The position numbers and the translations under genes are program-made. This document shows, in pieces, positions 50,160-60,759 of a stretch of 64,000 nucleotides of DNA. Each line of letters opens with the position of its first letter. The stretch's first letter is position 1. This DNA is from Sphagnum magellanicum (taxonomy: Eukaryota > Streptophyta > Sphagnopsida > Sphagnales > Sphagnaceae): contig CM038918.1 of the NCBI GenBank assembly GCA_021904315.1, positions 6,525,349-6,589,348 on the forward strand. Direction: 5' to 3'. Below the pieces are notes generated by a model. That model was given only the letters and a program-made list of their open reading frames with translations. It was not told where the DNA came from and ran no database searches.

Positions 50160-50340
50160 ACCTCATTTGTTACTCAAAGTAAGGCCTGATTACTAAATGT
50201 AATCTGCCCTATAAATACACTATCCAAGGTTGTTATGGTAATGGTAGGTATATTACTCAATTAATTGAGACCAGGTGTGGCCTTTTGCTCCTGGTCCAAG
50301 TGTGAACAAGACCTTGATGATAGAGCTCAATTGTGAAAAA
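50160..50340 (+). other. Possible LTR fragment with TATA box
   Basis: GCCCTATAAATACAC at 50207 resembles a plant TATA box. About 55 bp later comes a hairpin GACCAGG/CCTGGTC (50269-50296). Together with the tandem repeat just upstream this looks like an LTR or promoter remnant, but no second copy or primer site was found. Confidence 0.3.
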
Positions 50341-51549
50341 AAACATTTTAAATTTTAAATTAATTTCCAGTGACACAAAATTCAACATCTCCCCCACCCT
50401 CACCCCACATTTCTCCATTATGAAATCACCTTCCAAACTCCACTTGTAAGGGGCTTTTCAATGGTACCAAGAGTTCACCCCAATTTCCCTTAAATATTTA
50501 GTTTTGATTTTATTGAAATTTCTATGACAAAGTTGTTCAATATTCAGTAACTCTTGCAGAGTAGGTCTAAACACTACCAAACCACCACGGTGCACACCTC
50601 TTGTTGAGGGATTTCCAATGGTACCAAGAGCATTGGTGGGCGGCGTGGCTTGAGAGATCTCAATGTGACAAACCTATCACACAAAACAAACTACCTTACC
50701 TTCCTTAATAGAGAGATGACTGAAGAGCATCACTTGGATTCCACACTAAAACATGACGTTGCAAGTTATTAAAGCAAATTATAGACATTACACAATTGGC
50801 TAGACAGATAGGATAGTAGACAACGAGAAAGAAGGTTCAAATAAAATGGCCTACTTTAATGCTTGAGAGGCCAGATAGGTCAATTAGAGAAGTATGGAGA
50901 AAGATTCGAAAGATCGTTTCAAGGTTTTGATATTGTTCTGTTTCAGAAAACAAACCATATGCCATCTTACGATAATCAAGCAAAAATTTCAGGTTTGCAG
51001 AGCTTGACTAGATTGCCATGGAGGATGATGGACCGTGAGCCATCCAAGCAATATAACTAGTAAAAAGCTCTACACCCAGCTAGCTAGCCTCTGTAGTAGA
51101 TTTTGCTCCCTACCCACCAAGCCAACTCCAGCCCTGTATTCAAAATGGGTGGAAGTTGGATATTTTCCTGAGTGAGATTATTATTGAAAGTCCTAATTAG
51201 CAAATAGTAATTATAACAAAAGACAAAGTCTAATAGCCAAAACCATGGTGTTATGCTTTAACCTCAGACTAGCCCGCTGCAGCAGCTGCTCCTTTGTGCA
51301 GCTCTCAAGAGTTGCACTGAGAAACTAGCACATCAAAGTAAAAAAAGCCGAAACATTCCTGTTCACTCCTACTCCGTGGAAAGCACTAAAACCCTAGTGG
51401 ACTGATATACCAAAATGATCGATTGCATGCAGGTCCGGTTCGATCCCATCATGTGCACTAGGTCGGTCTTCTTCAAGTGGCGTTTTCTTCAAGTGTCAAA
51501 AAGTTTGTGATTGAAACTTAGAATGTAGCTAGCTAGCTGCATTTGATCA

Positions 51550-53352
51550 TCAGATGTTGAGATCCATGATCATTCTGGGAATAGGAATTGCGTGCAGTGG
51601 GTGCACCATTTCGCATGAAAGCTTGAGAACTTCACTCAGGTCCACTGGATGGTCAGTAGACGCGACCCACTCAAACTTGTGAAGCAACTGGGCCAACCAC
51701 AACTGGACTGTCGTCATACCCAAAGCTCGTCCAGGGCACACGCGACGTCCAGCTCCGAAGGGTGCTAGACGGAGATCGCTTCCCCTCACATCGAAGTCCA
51801 TTCCTCCTTCCAGAGGTAGAAACCGCTCAGGGCAAAAGTTGTGGGGATTGGCCCAGATGGTTGGATCGTGAGCAATGGCCCACATGTTCACCATTGCTGT
51901 GGTGCCCTTAGGAACCAGGTGTCCTCCAACTTGGACGTCCTCGGTAGAAAGACGAGCCCAGGATAGAAGCGGACCTGGAGGATGAGTCCTCAACGTCTCT
52001 TTCACAACTGCTTGCAAATAAGGCATGTGGGCAATGTCGGCGTCACGAACTTCTCGATGTCTACCCACCACGGCGTCCAGCTCGGAATGCAGTTTGGCCT
52101 GAATTTCCGGGTGCAGCACTAGCTCCGCCATGATCCACTCCGTCAGAATGGCTGTAGTGTCGGTGCCTCTGAAAATCATCTCCTGCAGAAGCCCGGCAAA
52201 AAAAGAAGCAAAAAGGAAAACCCGTATCAAGACCATTTCACGCTGCAAGGTAAGAGAATTATGCAGGAATCAAAGCAGCAGCTCAGCTCAGCTCAGCTCA
52301 GGAAGAGGAAACAGGAAACTACTGACCCATAAAACAGCTACAGCATCTGCATCGGATAACTTTTCTTCGCCCTGAAGAGACAAAAGAACGTCGACAAAGT
52401 CTGATACTTCTGAGGAAGTATCACTGGCGGCGGCGCGTGCAGCTCTATGCTCATCGATAATATTCTGAACAAATGCAGTTACTCGAGGAACAAGCTTGGC
52501 GCAACGCTGGTGTATGTTTTGAGGATCGACAGCGTCGAGGGCGGGAAGATGATCAGCCCAGTTGAAGGCACCCAGAAGCTCAAAACCTTCTCGTACCATC
52601 TGCTTCAGCTGCACTGCTTCAGTACAGTACTGAGTATCGAAGTCGTAGCGACGACCAAACACGCCACTCATAATATTATTCAAAGACGCACGTTGCAGGT
52701 AGCTACGAATCTGGATTGCACCACCGGGAGTGACTGAGGATTCTTTGGCGATTGACACAAGAACTTGGTTGGTTTCAAACTGCCGTGAGGCTTCATGCGC
52801 GGCAATTCTCTTTGGCGCGAACAAGTGGTTTGCCGCAATTCTGCGAAGTCCTCGCCAATAGTCACCCTGAGGTGCGAACCCGATAGCACGGCCGAATAGC
52901 AGCTGTTGTGCGGATTGCTTTAGAGGCCGATTAGCAAAAGAAGAACTGCACAGAATGTCGCGTGCAGTATCAGGCTTGCTGGCTATCACCACTCTGGTCT
53001 TGCCGAGACTCAGGGACATGAGCGAAAGAGCTCCATGTTGTTGCGCCAGTTGTGCCAATCTCCTGTGCGCCAGTCCACCCATCTCCATCAAGCTCCCCAG
53101 GACCGGAACACCTCGTGGTCCAGGTATTGTGTTGCGACGCTTAAGTGATCCCCACGCGCTTCCTCCTGGACCCAACCAACAGACAACAACTGCCGACAGG
53201 CTGATGGCTGCTAGTGCCAACAAAACGTACCAGGAACTCAGCGAACTGGAACCTTCCAGAAGCGCCGACCGCCCTTGCTTAGCCAGCATTGGCAAAGCAA
53301 ACAACCAGGACCATGCTCCAGATGAACTCGACGACATATGCACGACTTCCAT
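51550..53352 (-). CDS. CYP78A: Cytochrome P450, CYP78A family, two exons
   Basis: Haem-thiolate monooxygenase of the endoplasmic reticulum. CYP78A enzymes in plants control organ growth and cell proliferation (KLUH type); their substrate is not settled. Exon 1 is 53352-52327 and exon 2 is 52182-51550, giving 552 aa, a normal CYP78A length. Visible parts: a hydrophobic N-terminal anchor near residues 37-60, the proline hinge [11 protein letters not shown], the I-helix motif FRGTDTT (about 346-352), KETLR with the ExxR pair E404/R407, FCPERF (458-463), and the haem loop [10 protein letters not shown] with Cys about 491. [13 protein letters not shown] and the exon junction just before EMIFRGTDT are typical of CYP78A. 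The start is the first Met of [11 protein letters not shown]; the second Met, five residues on, is possible. No frame damage is seen. The exons are far richer in GC than their surroundings. P450 call near certain; subfamily from motif memory only. Confidence 0.93.
52183..52326 (-). other. Intron of the P450 gene (phase 0, 144 bp)
   Basis: On the minus strand exon 1 ends at a TGG codon followed by the donor GTCAGT, and the intron ends CTTCTGCAG before GAG ATG. Splicing joins AVLW to EMIFRGTDT, which restores the conserved I-helix. Without splicing the frame runs on a few residues and stops. The intron holds four to five copies of a CAGCT/AGCTC pentanucleotide near 52273-52299. Confidence 0.88.
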
Positions 53353-53770
53353 TGTTCAAGCTTCAGGGAAATAATATGTACTAGTCCAAAAATCACAACT
53401 TCTTCGATGAGAGCAAAATCAAACCGGAACTTGTTTCTACCGGAAAACAAACGTAACGCAAGTGGTACTGGAACATAAGCAACAGTCCGAGTGACTCCCA
53501 GTTGAGAGTCTACAGGAGTTGTACAAAGAGAAACAAAATTGGACCAAAGCTTGCTAGCTAGCTGCTGCTCAAGTAGAGCTAACTAGTCCTACACTAAGGA
53601 AACGGCGCAGGCAGACTGGAGACTAGGGAGGGGAGTGAATGCGAACGGGACAAGCGAGAAAGCGCTCTCTCTCTCTCTCACACACAATAAACCCAGTCTG
53701 AGAAAGTGTGGGGAAATTAAGCCACGAACTTGGCTTAAATGCATTAAGGAGGGATGATAACGGGGTCCCA
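53353..53770 (-). promoter_or_regulatory. Upstream region of the P450 gene
   Basis: This is the probable 5' leader and proximal promoter. It holds a (CT)n tract at 53665-53679 (GA on the gene strand) running into a short CA tract, and a perfect inverted repeat TTAAGCCA/TGGCTTAA at 53717-53738 with a 6-nt spacer. GA/CT tracts are common in plant core promoters and leaders. I cannot fix a TATA box or transcription start. Short open frames here on both strands look non-coding. Confidence 0.4.
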
Positions 53771-54631
53771 CCATTCATGACTCATCCTATACTTCCTTGG
53801 GTGAACAGGACCTACATCCACACACTAGTTCCTAGCATGGTAAAATTGTAATGCTTCATCAATTTGAAAACATCAAAAATTTTAATTGAACTAAATCCTA
53901 CTTTCATATCCTTGAAATCCTATTTTACATAAGTGGGACAAGTATTTTCCTGTACTTCCATGCTGAAAAATGTACTTAAGTGCATGTGGTTAAACATGTG
54001 GATTTTCAATATTATGTAATTAAAAAAAAAAATTCTCTCTTATTGACCGAATTGAAATATCTAATATTCATAAGTTCAATTTATTAAGGTTCAATTTAGG
54101 AATATTTTCAAAAAAATGAAAATCCTCAAGTGACATACTTTAGCATGTTTTTATTTAGTTACCTGGTTGCCTAGTTCCGAACCGCCAATTCAGATTCCAA
54201 TTACTTGGAACCTAACAAGAACTAGGTCCCAAGTTCTGTAATCAAGTTGCAATTGAAACTAGGGTTATGGTAAGATCCGAGAATTAGGTGCAGACCCCTC
54301 TTCCCCCCCAGTTTGAATATGTTCTATAAATAGAACTAGGCCGAGGTCGAGTTCCTAAATGGAACCAAGGACTAGAACCAAACCAAATGTTTATGGAGAA
54401 AAACTAATTCTAGTTCACTTTTCTTTATCTCAAAAACAAACATGCAATGTTCAAATCCATTTTGTGGTCTTCATTCTTCAAACACTCTTTTTTGTGGATT
54501 TCATTTTTCAAACACACATTGTTCAAATTTTTTAATGGTCTTCATTTCTCAATGTGCATGGCATGTGGGTTGTGTTGGTTTATATCTTTTTCATGGGTAA
54601 GTCTTTTTCCCCTTTCTGGAGCAAGAAGAAG

Positions 54632-55206
54632 AGGGATTTTGCAATAGCCATTTTTTAGTTCTTTACTTTCAACCTCCCCCCAATAATACTTTAAACTTTT
54701 ATTTCAACTGAATTTTTTGCTTGAAAACTTTGTGTTTCCACATGAAGTCCTCGATAAATATTCTTTTGCAGCCCCATTTTTCAATCTGCAGATTAGCAAG
54801 TATATAAAAATACCTCCATAATTTTTTGTAAAAACCTAATTTTTGGCTCTTTTAATATGATTTATCTTTTTCATATTTTCTTTCAAGTGCTCCAAAAGGA
54901 TTATTGCAAATTGGCAATATCTTTTTTTGGCCTTTTTACTTGAACTAACTCACTTCCAATAATCTTTCAAATTATTATTTCAATTGCAATTTTTGTTTGA
55001 GAACTTTAAGTGCTTTCACATGAAGTCCTCCATGAATTCTCTTGTGGAGTCCTATTTTTCAACTTGCAGATTAGCAAGTCTATAAAAGCACCTCCATAAA
55101 AATTAAATAATATTTAAAAACTAGCTAATTTTTAGTTTCTTTAATATGATTCATCTTTTTTCATATTTTCTTCAAATGCCCAAAAGGACTATTGCAAAAA
55201 TTTGGC
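54632..55206. repeat. Tandem duplication, unit about 270-290 bp
   Basis: Copy 1 (54632-54895) and copy 2 (54896-55187) share, in order, GGATT(A)TTGCAA, TTTCAACTGAA/TTTCAATTGCAA, CACATGAAGTCCTC, GCAGATTAGCAAGT, TATAAAA, CACCTCCATAA, TTAATATGATT, TTTTCATATTTTCTT. A third unit seems to start at 55188 and is cut off. Confidence 0.85.
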
Positions 55207-56934
55207 TTGTTTATGTTCTCTACAGTGAATTTTTGGATTTTGGAACCTTCCCTAACCCACCCTAGAGCTGAAAACCAGCTAAATTTTTAAATAAAAAAGA
55301 AATTTGGAACTGAAACAAGCCCCATGAAATTTTACAAAACTTGAGGTTCTTCCTAAAACTCAGAACCACATGACATTGGCTTTCACCAAACAACTTTTCT
55401 AAAATAGGGCAAAAGATATTATAAACAGGTTTTGATTGTTCTAAAACATAGGGGGAACTCACAAAAACATGTGTACATTTATGTGAAAATATCAAACAGG
55501 CAACATGCTCCTTTCAAACATGTGGAGCCTACTACTTAGCAAGGTTAACTTGTTCTTCATAAGCATAGACCATCTCTTAAAAAACACAAATGGGATTTTC
55601 AAAAATAGGGTTTTTATGGGTTGATGAACCATTTGGAGAGTTAATGGACACCTCCCTAAGAAGTTTGTTAGATAGTGCATGCATGAGGGTGAAACTTCTA
55701 GACCTGATAATATTGATTATTGTTTCTTGTCAATAACTTTATGGAGGGTGGCTGTGAGGTTGGTAAGGAACAAACATTTTTCTATGGGCAAAAAATAAAA
55801 TAAAATAAAAATGAAGCTATAATTTATGGGGTTTTTAATTGCAAAAAATGAAAAACAAATATAAGAAAAAACACTAGATTGATTCCAATAAGTAGCCAAA
55901 AGGATAATATTGAAGGATATTGAAAGATGATTAAAATTTTGTGTGTCATATCTTAATTCATAGCCAAATTTGAGTAAATCTCCCTAAGGATGATTTTCAC
56001 TTTCCTACATTTTCTTGTGGATAATCACCAATTTGGTCATATGAAAAAAATTCCTTCAAAAACATTACTAGGCACCATTTTTTTTTGTGGCAATTTTTTC
56101 CCATTTGGCAAGGTGAATTTTTTTCGAAAAAATGTTTTTCTTTTGAATATTACCTTTTCTTCTGAAAAACTCTCCAAAAATCAAATAGAATTTTTTAAAA
56201 TTGTTATGCTTCCACACATTATTTAAATAAGTAGGCAAGATATAAGGGGATTTTAATTAGTTTCTACTTTCAGAGCTAATTTGTAGTCAAACTTGGCTAA
56301 ATCTTAGTGTGGACAATCATCATTGTGGCAACAACACAAAATGGAAAAACCAAGTTGTTGATAAGGAAAAAGGAAAGAAAATTCTTCTCATGTGCTCCAA
56401 TGTCAACACCTATAACCATTGTTGTCAACACACATTCAACACATAACACAAAAGTACCTTGAATGATATAACACAACCAAATTCCCCCTATCTAGGGTTA
56501 AAGTCCCCTTAAACTAGATAACAATGCAAGAAATGAAAATCCACCATGAATGAACATTTTGGTTTTAAAATGAAAGGATTAGTAGGTTAAATGCAAATAT
56601 GAGCTCCATTGTTAATTGTTTGGTTGCAAACCCTTAATTCCTTAACCAAATGTGAATTCTATAAAATAACTTAAGTTATTTCTGATTATCTAATTATATA
56701 AACGTGCACTTAGGTTTATTTTGTGCATTGAAAGCAAAACCATTTTTCAATTGGCACTTTCTCTAATGGTGACATGAAACATCTCATATGCAAAACTTTG
56801 GAACATTAATCACAAATCAACATAGAAGCAACTATTTTATATTACCCACACAACATACAACATAATCCTACATGGACAACCATTAAAGAAAAATTAACTA
56901 ACCATCAATATGTGGAAAATAACATGATGCACAA

Positions 56935-59900
56935 TTATGGATGTGGTCCTTCTAGGTTTGACCATGTCATCCTTCCAATAATAACACCTTGGAAGGTAGC
57001 ACCTTTTGCACATGCAAAATAACACATCTTACAATCACATCCAAAGTAATGAATGTTGTTTGTTATAAATACATAATCTCCTAACTCAAATCTACAAATT
57101 TGAAGTCGATAACCACCTCCCATAATAGTGGCATAATGAAATGTGTCCCAATGTTAAACAATTGCCCAATTTTTCATAATGATTGGCATTACACATTAAA
57201 ACAAGGCCATTCAATGTTCACGTGCATGAAGCCACACTTTTAGATCATTGAAATCCATTAATATCATAGCATCACATTAAATTGAAATTAGTATCTTGGG
57301 ATCATAGCCAAACAATATGAAATATGGTGAAAATGAAACAAGAAAAGTATGTTGACTAAACATTACCCCATAACTAACCATGGTAACTATAGATCCCAAT
57401 TTTTAGTGTTGCCCTTTTGGAACCCATACTTATGCAAACCTTGTTTTACCATTTGCATCATACCATTCATTTAACTAATTCATGTGTTTTAAGATGGTCT
57501 TATGAAATTATACAATGATTTTATTTTTTTCACATAATTTTTCAAAATTCCCCATGGAATTGCATATCTTAATTAATGAGTATTTTAATGAGAACACCAA
57601 ACGTTTTAAACACCTTATCCAAAAAATGCATATATGTTTTTTTTCATTACTACGATCCATCAATGGCACTAACTCCAACCACTTGGAGAAATACTTAATC
57701 ATAACCAAAACATATTGGTTATGTCATACTATCAAACTCAATGGGTCATCAAAATTCAAACTCCACCAATACCTTAATCCCATGATGAACAATGGTTGTA
57801 GATGAAATGTCAATGAGTTAAATGATGCTTGAACTTGATCATATACCACACATTAAGAAACAAATTGTTGAACTTATAATTACATTCCATGCCACAATAT
57901 TGTGATTAGAGCAAATTTTTAATTTATCAAACCCCAACAAGACCCAACTCCTCATGAACATGACATACAAAATCTTCATGTTACTCTAAACAAAGCATTA
58001 TTTGGATTCATCCATCATTCCACACTTGTAAGAAGTAATTATTTTCCCATCTAAACTTTTCAACCCTTTATGCACAATTTAACCACACTCCTTGAATGTT
58101 AAACCAACTATGATTTCACATGCTTACATATATGAAATGTGTCTTCATATGTCTAGGGCATTATTGCCATCTAGCTCAATGTCCACATTACAAGAATCCC
58201 CAACACCCATATTAGTTCAAGGTATAATCATAGAACATTCCAACAATGGACTTAGATATGTAAAAACATGCCAACCTAAAATTGCCTCCAAATCAACATC
58301 ACCATGCTAATGAACATCAATGATATCCTTTTCATTGAACTTGGGTTCTAACTTAACCCATCAACATCTTAATTAACTTTATTAACCTTATGTTGACGCA
58401 CCCCCAAACTCCTTAATTGATTCAAATACGAATCCCAAAGTGAAAACAACGCAAAAAGGAGTTAGGATATGTTTTTTCGCTTACAACACTTTGAGGGTAA
58501 AAGAGCCTGCTAGAGCTCTGGGATGGGGACTAGGATGAATGATAAGCTAATCAATTATTCCTACGATTTTGCACAAACCAAACAACAAGTTGGTTAATGC
58601 ATAGTTGAAACACTTTTGGTACACGAATGAACCATAAACATTCTTGGACTCATAAAACTCACGACAAACTGAACTTGGGGGAAGCCACCACCTTCTCCCT
58701 TATATTATTCTCTATGATTAGCCATGGGGGCTGCATTTTTTCCTAAGACTCCCAAGTCAAGAGTCCCAAAATTCTCAAAATTAGGATTCCTATCATTTTG
58801 GTCGCCTATAATTTTTTGTGTAGACCTCCAATTGACATGAAGTCTAAAGCAAAGTTGTAGCCCTATATGTGGCACACCCCTTACATGCATGTAATTTAGG
58901 GAAATACCCGACTTCTAATGGTTAAGAGTCAAATTGTCACTTTGATTTTTGATCTTTTTTTCAGCCATAACTTGTGTTGTAAGTACTCAAATGGATCATG
59001 TGAGCCCATTTTAGACATTTAAGTCTCAAGAGCTTTATAATGGTATAAGCAACTCTTCAATCCAATGAATTTTGACACCTCAAATCGCTCTCTAAAAATT
59101 TAGGAATCCATTGGAACTTCAACTTCCGAAGTGGAAACCCACTTGGAAATGTGTGGGTTCATTTCTTCACACTTTCCCACATTCTTAGGAATGTGAATGT
59201 GACTCCTGGGTTGCATTTTCGACTTGCACCTTTCCAAGCCCCCTGCCTTGGTCACAAGCCAAGGCTAGGGTCATGACATAGGTAATGGCAAAATCATATT
59301 CTCGCAAAATAAATGTTCATTTAGCTATCTTCCTTGTGAAACAATCTAATTCCATCAGGAATTTTAGAGATTGATGATTTAGAATTAAAGTGAATGGGCT
59401 ACCATATAAGTAACATTAAAATGATGAAACTACCCAAACAACAATAAACGTTCCATTCATACATGAATTATATTTGGTCTCAATCTTATTGTTTGATTGA
59501 TTGACATATGGCACCACAAAATCTTGATCATCATCATTTAGTTGGGTATACACAACTCCCAACCCTAAGGTGTTCCAATCCATGTGAAATTAAACAATCA
59601 CCCCCAAAAAGGTCATCACAAAATGGAAGCCAAAATGAAATGTGACTTCAACTCTTGAAAGGCCTATTCCTATACCATTTCACCCCAAATATATTCTTGG
59701 TCAATTTTTGTTAAGTAGGCCAAAGCTTTGGCAATGTTGCTGAACCCTTTGACAAATTGCCAATAATAATTACACCAACTAAGAAAAGTTCATAATCAAT
59801 TAGTTCATCCGATGGTTGGGGAACCTATGAAACAACTTCAACTTTGGCCTTTTGAACCCCAATGCATCTAGATAAATCCAATGACCCATGTATTCAATTT

Positions 59901-60750
59901 AAGTACAAAAGAATTGACACTTGCCAAGATGAAGTTTAAAGTTATATTTTTTAAATCTTCCAAACACCTCTTGTAAATGATGCACATGATCTTTTGGAAT
60001 CAAGCTAAAGATGATGAGAGCATTTTACAAAACCAAAGCTTACCAACACTTGATCCATAACCTTTTAAAACTTTGCAAAGGTGTTTTTCAAACCAAATGG
60101 CAAAAATTGCCATTGATACAAATAATCCCTCCCATGAGGATCTATCCCCCAAAATGTGAAATGTCACCTTCCCTCAATAATAACTAATGATAACCAATTA
60201 CAAGTCTAACCTATTGAAAACCTTGTCCCATTAAAGGCATTAAAGATCTCTTCCAATAAAGGCATGGGATATTTGTTTAAATTGGTCTATTTGTTCATTA
60301 AAAAAAAATCCCCACACATGTAGTGTTCAATCCAATTACCAAAATTTTCTTTCTTAATTGGGATCATTGTTGTTGAAGCATATTCACCTTAGATAGTTCT
60401 ATCAAACCTGCATCTAACAATTCTACTATCCAAGCTTAAACCAAGGCCTCCACCTCACTAGCCTTGTAAAGTTCCCTAAAAATCAGATTGTCATCTTCAA
60501 ATATCATATGGATTTCTTATCTTTTTAATTGGTCCAATTCCTTCAAATTGAATGTAAAACATTTAGTGTAGTTCGTAACAACCATTGTGCTTCCCATGCC
60601 TTGCCTCTTATGATTGCTAAACCTATGTTTAATTCCCATGCTTCCATAATCAAATGTATTTTGGGTTGGGGTGACAAAATATATTCCCAAGTACCTAAGG
60701 TTGAAGGTGTGAACTATGATGGTTATGCAAAATGTGGGTAGGAGCCACAT
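56935..60750 (-). mobile_element. Second Ty3/gypsy element, heavily decayed, no LTRs seen
   Basis: Minus-strand fragments follow the pol order. 60600-60520: TNYTKCFTFNLKELDQLK, the region just before RT. 60500-59850: RT, including LPFGLKNTFAKF and HHLQEVFGRFKKYNFKLHLG. 59600-59320: RNase H, with TLGLGVVYTQLNDDDQDFVV, YVNQSNNKIE, YLYGSPFTLILNHQSLKFLM. 58390-58330: DVDGLS*NPSSM, the RNase H end. 57708-57508: integrase core, YFSKWLELVPLMDRS. 57123-57000: integrase end, GGGYRLQICRFELGDYVF. Frames shift repeatedly. It belongs to a different lineage from the 17.5-kb element and is clearly older. No capsid-like gag was found above 60.8 kb. Confidence 0.85.
58391..59278 (-). mobile_element. Probable solo LTR inserted in the second gypsy element
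   Basis: The RNase H frame of the host element stops at EYDFAITYV (near 59279) and resumes at HKVNKVN*DVDGLS (near 58388). The 888 bp between them have no coding likeness to pol. On the minus strand the insert starts TGTCATGACCC, a common start for plant LTRs, and ends GTCAACA, giving TG..CA ends. No exact target duplication is visible (TAGGT against CCTTA on the plus strand), so the exact ends are uncertain. An inner inverted repeat CCTTGG/CCAAGG lies at 59246-59264. Confidence 0.55.
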
Positions 60751-60759
60751 TATTTAAGC

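Noticed and set aside
52447..53374. Plus-strand frames across the P450
   Set aside because: They are antisense to the P450 exons and lack motifs; GC-rich coding DNA often leaves the other strand open.
58391..59278. TIR DNA transposon
   Set aside because: ATTAACCTTATG and the inverse of CATAGGTAAT look like inverted ends, but the right-hand part is RNase H coding sequence of the host element, so the match is probably chance.
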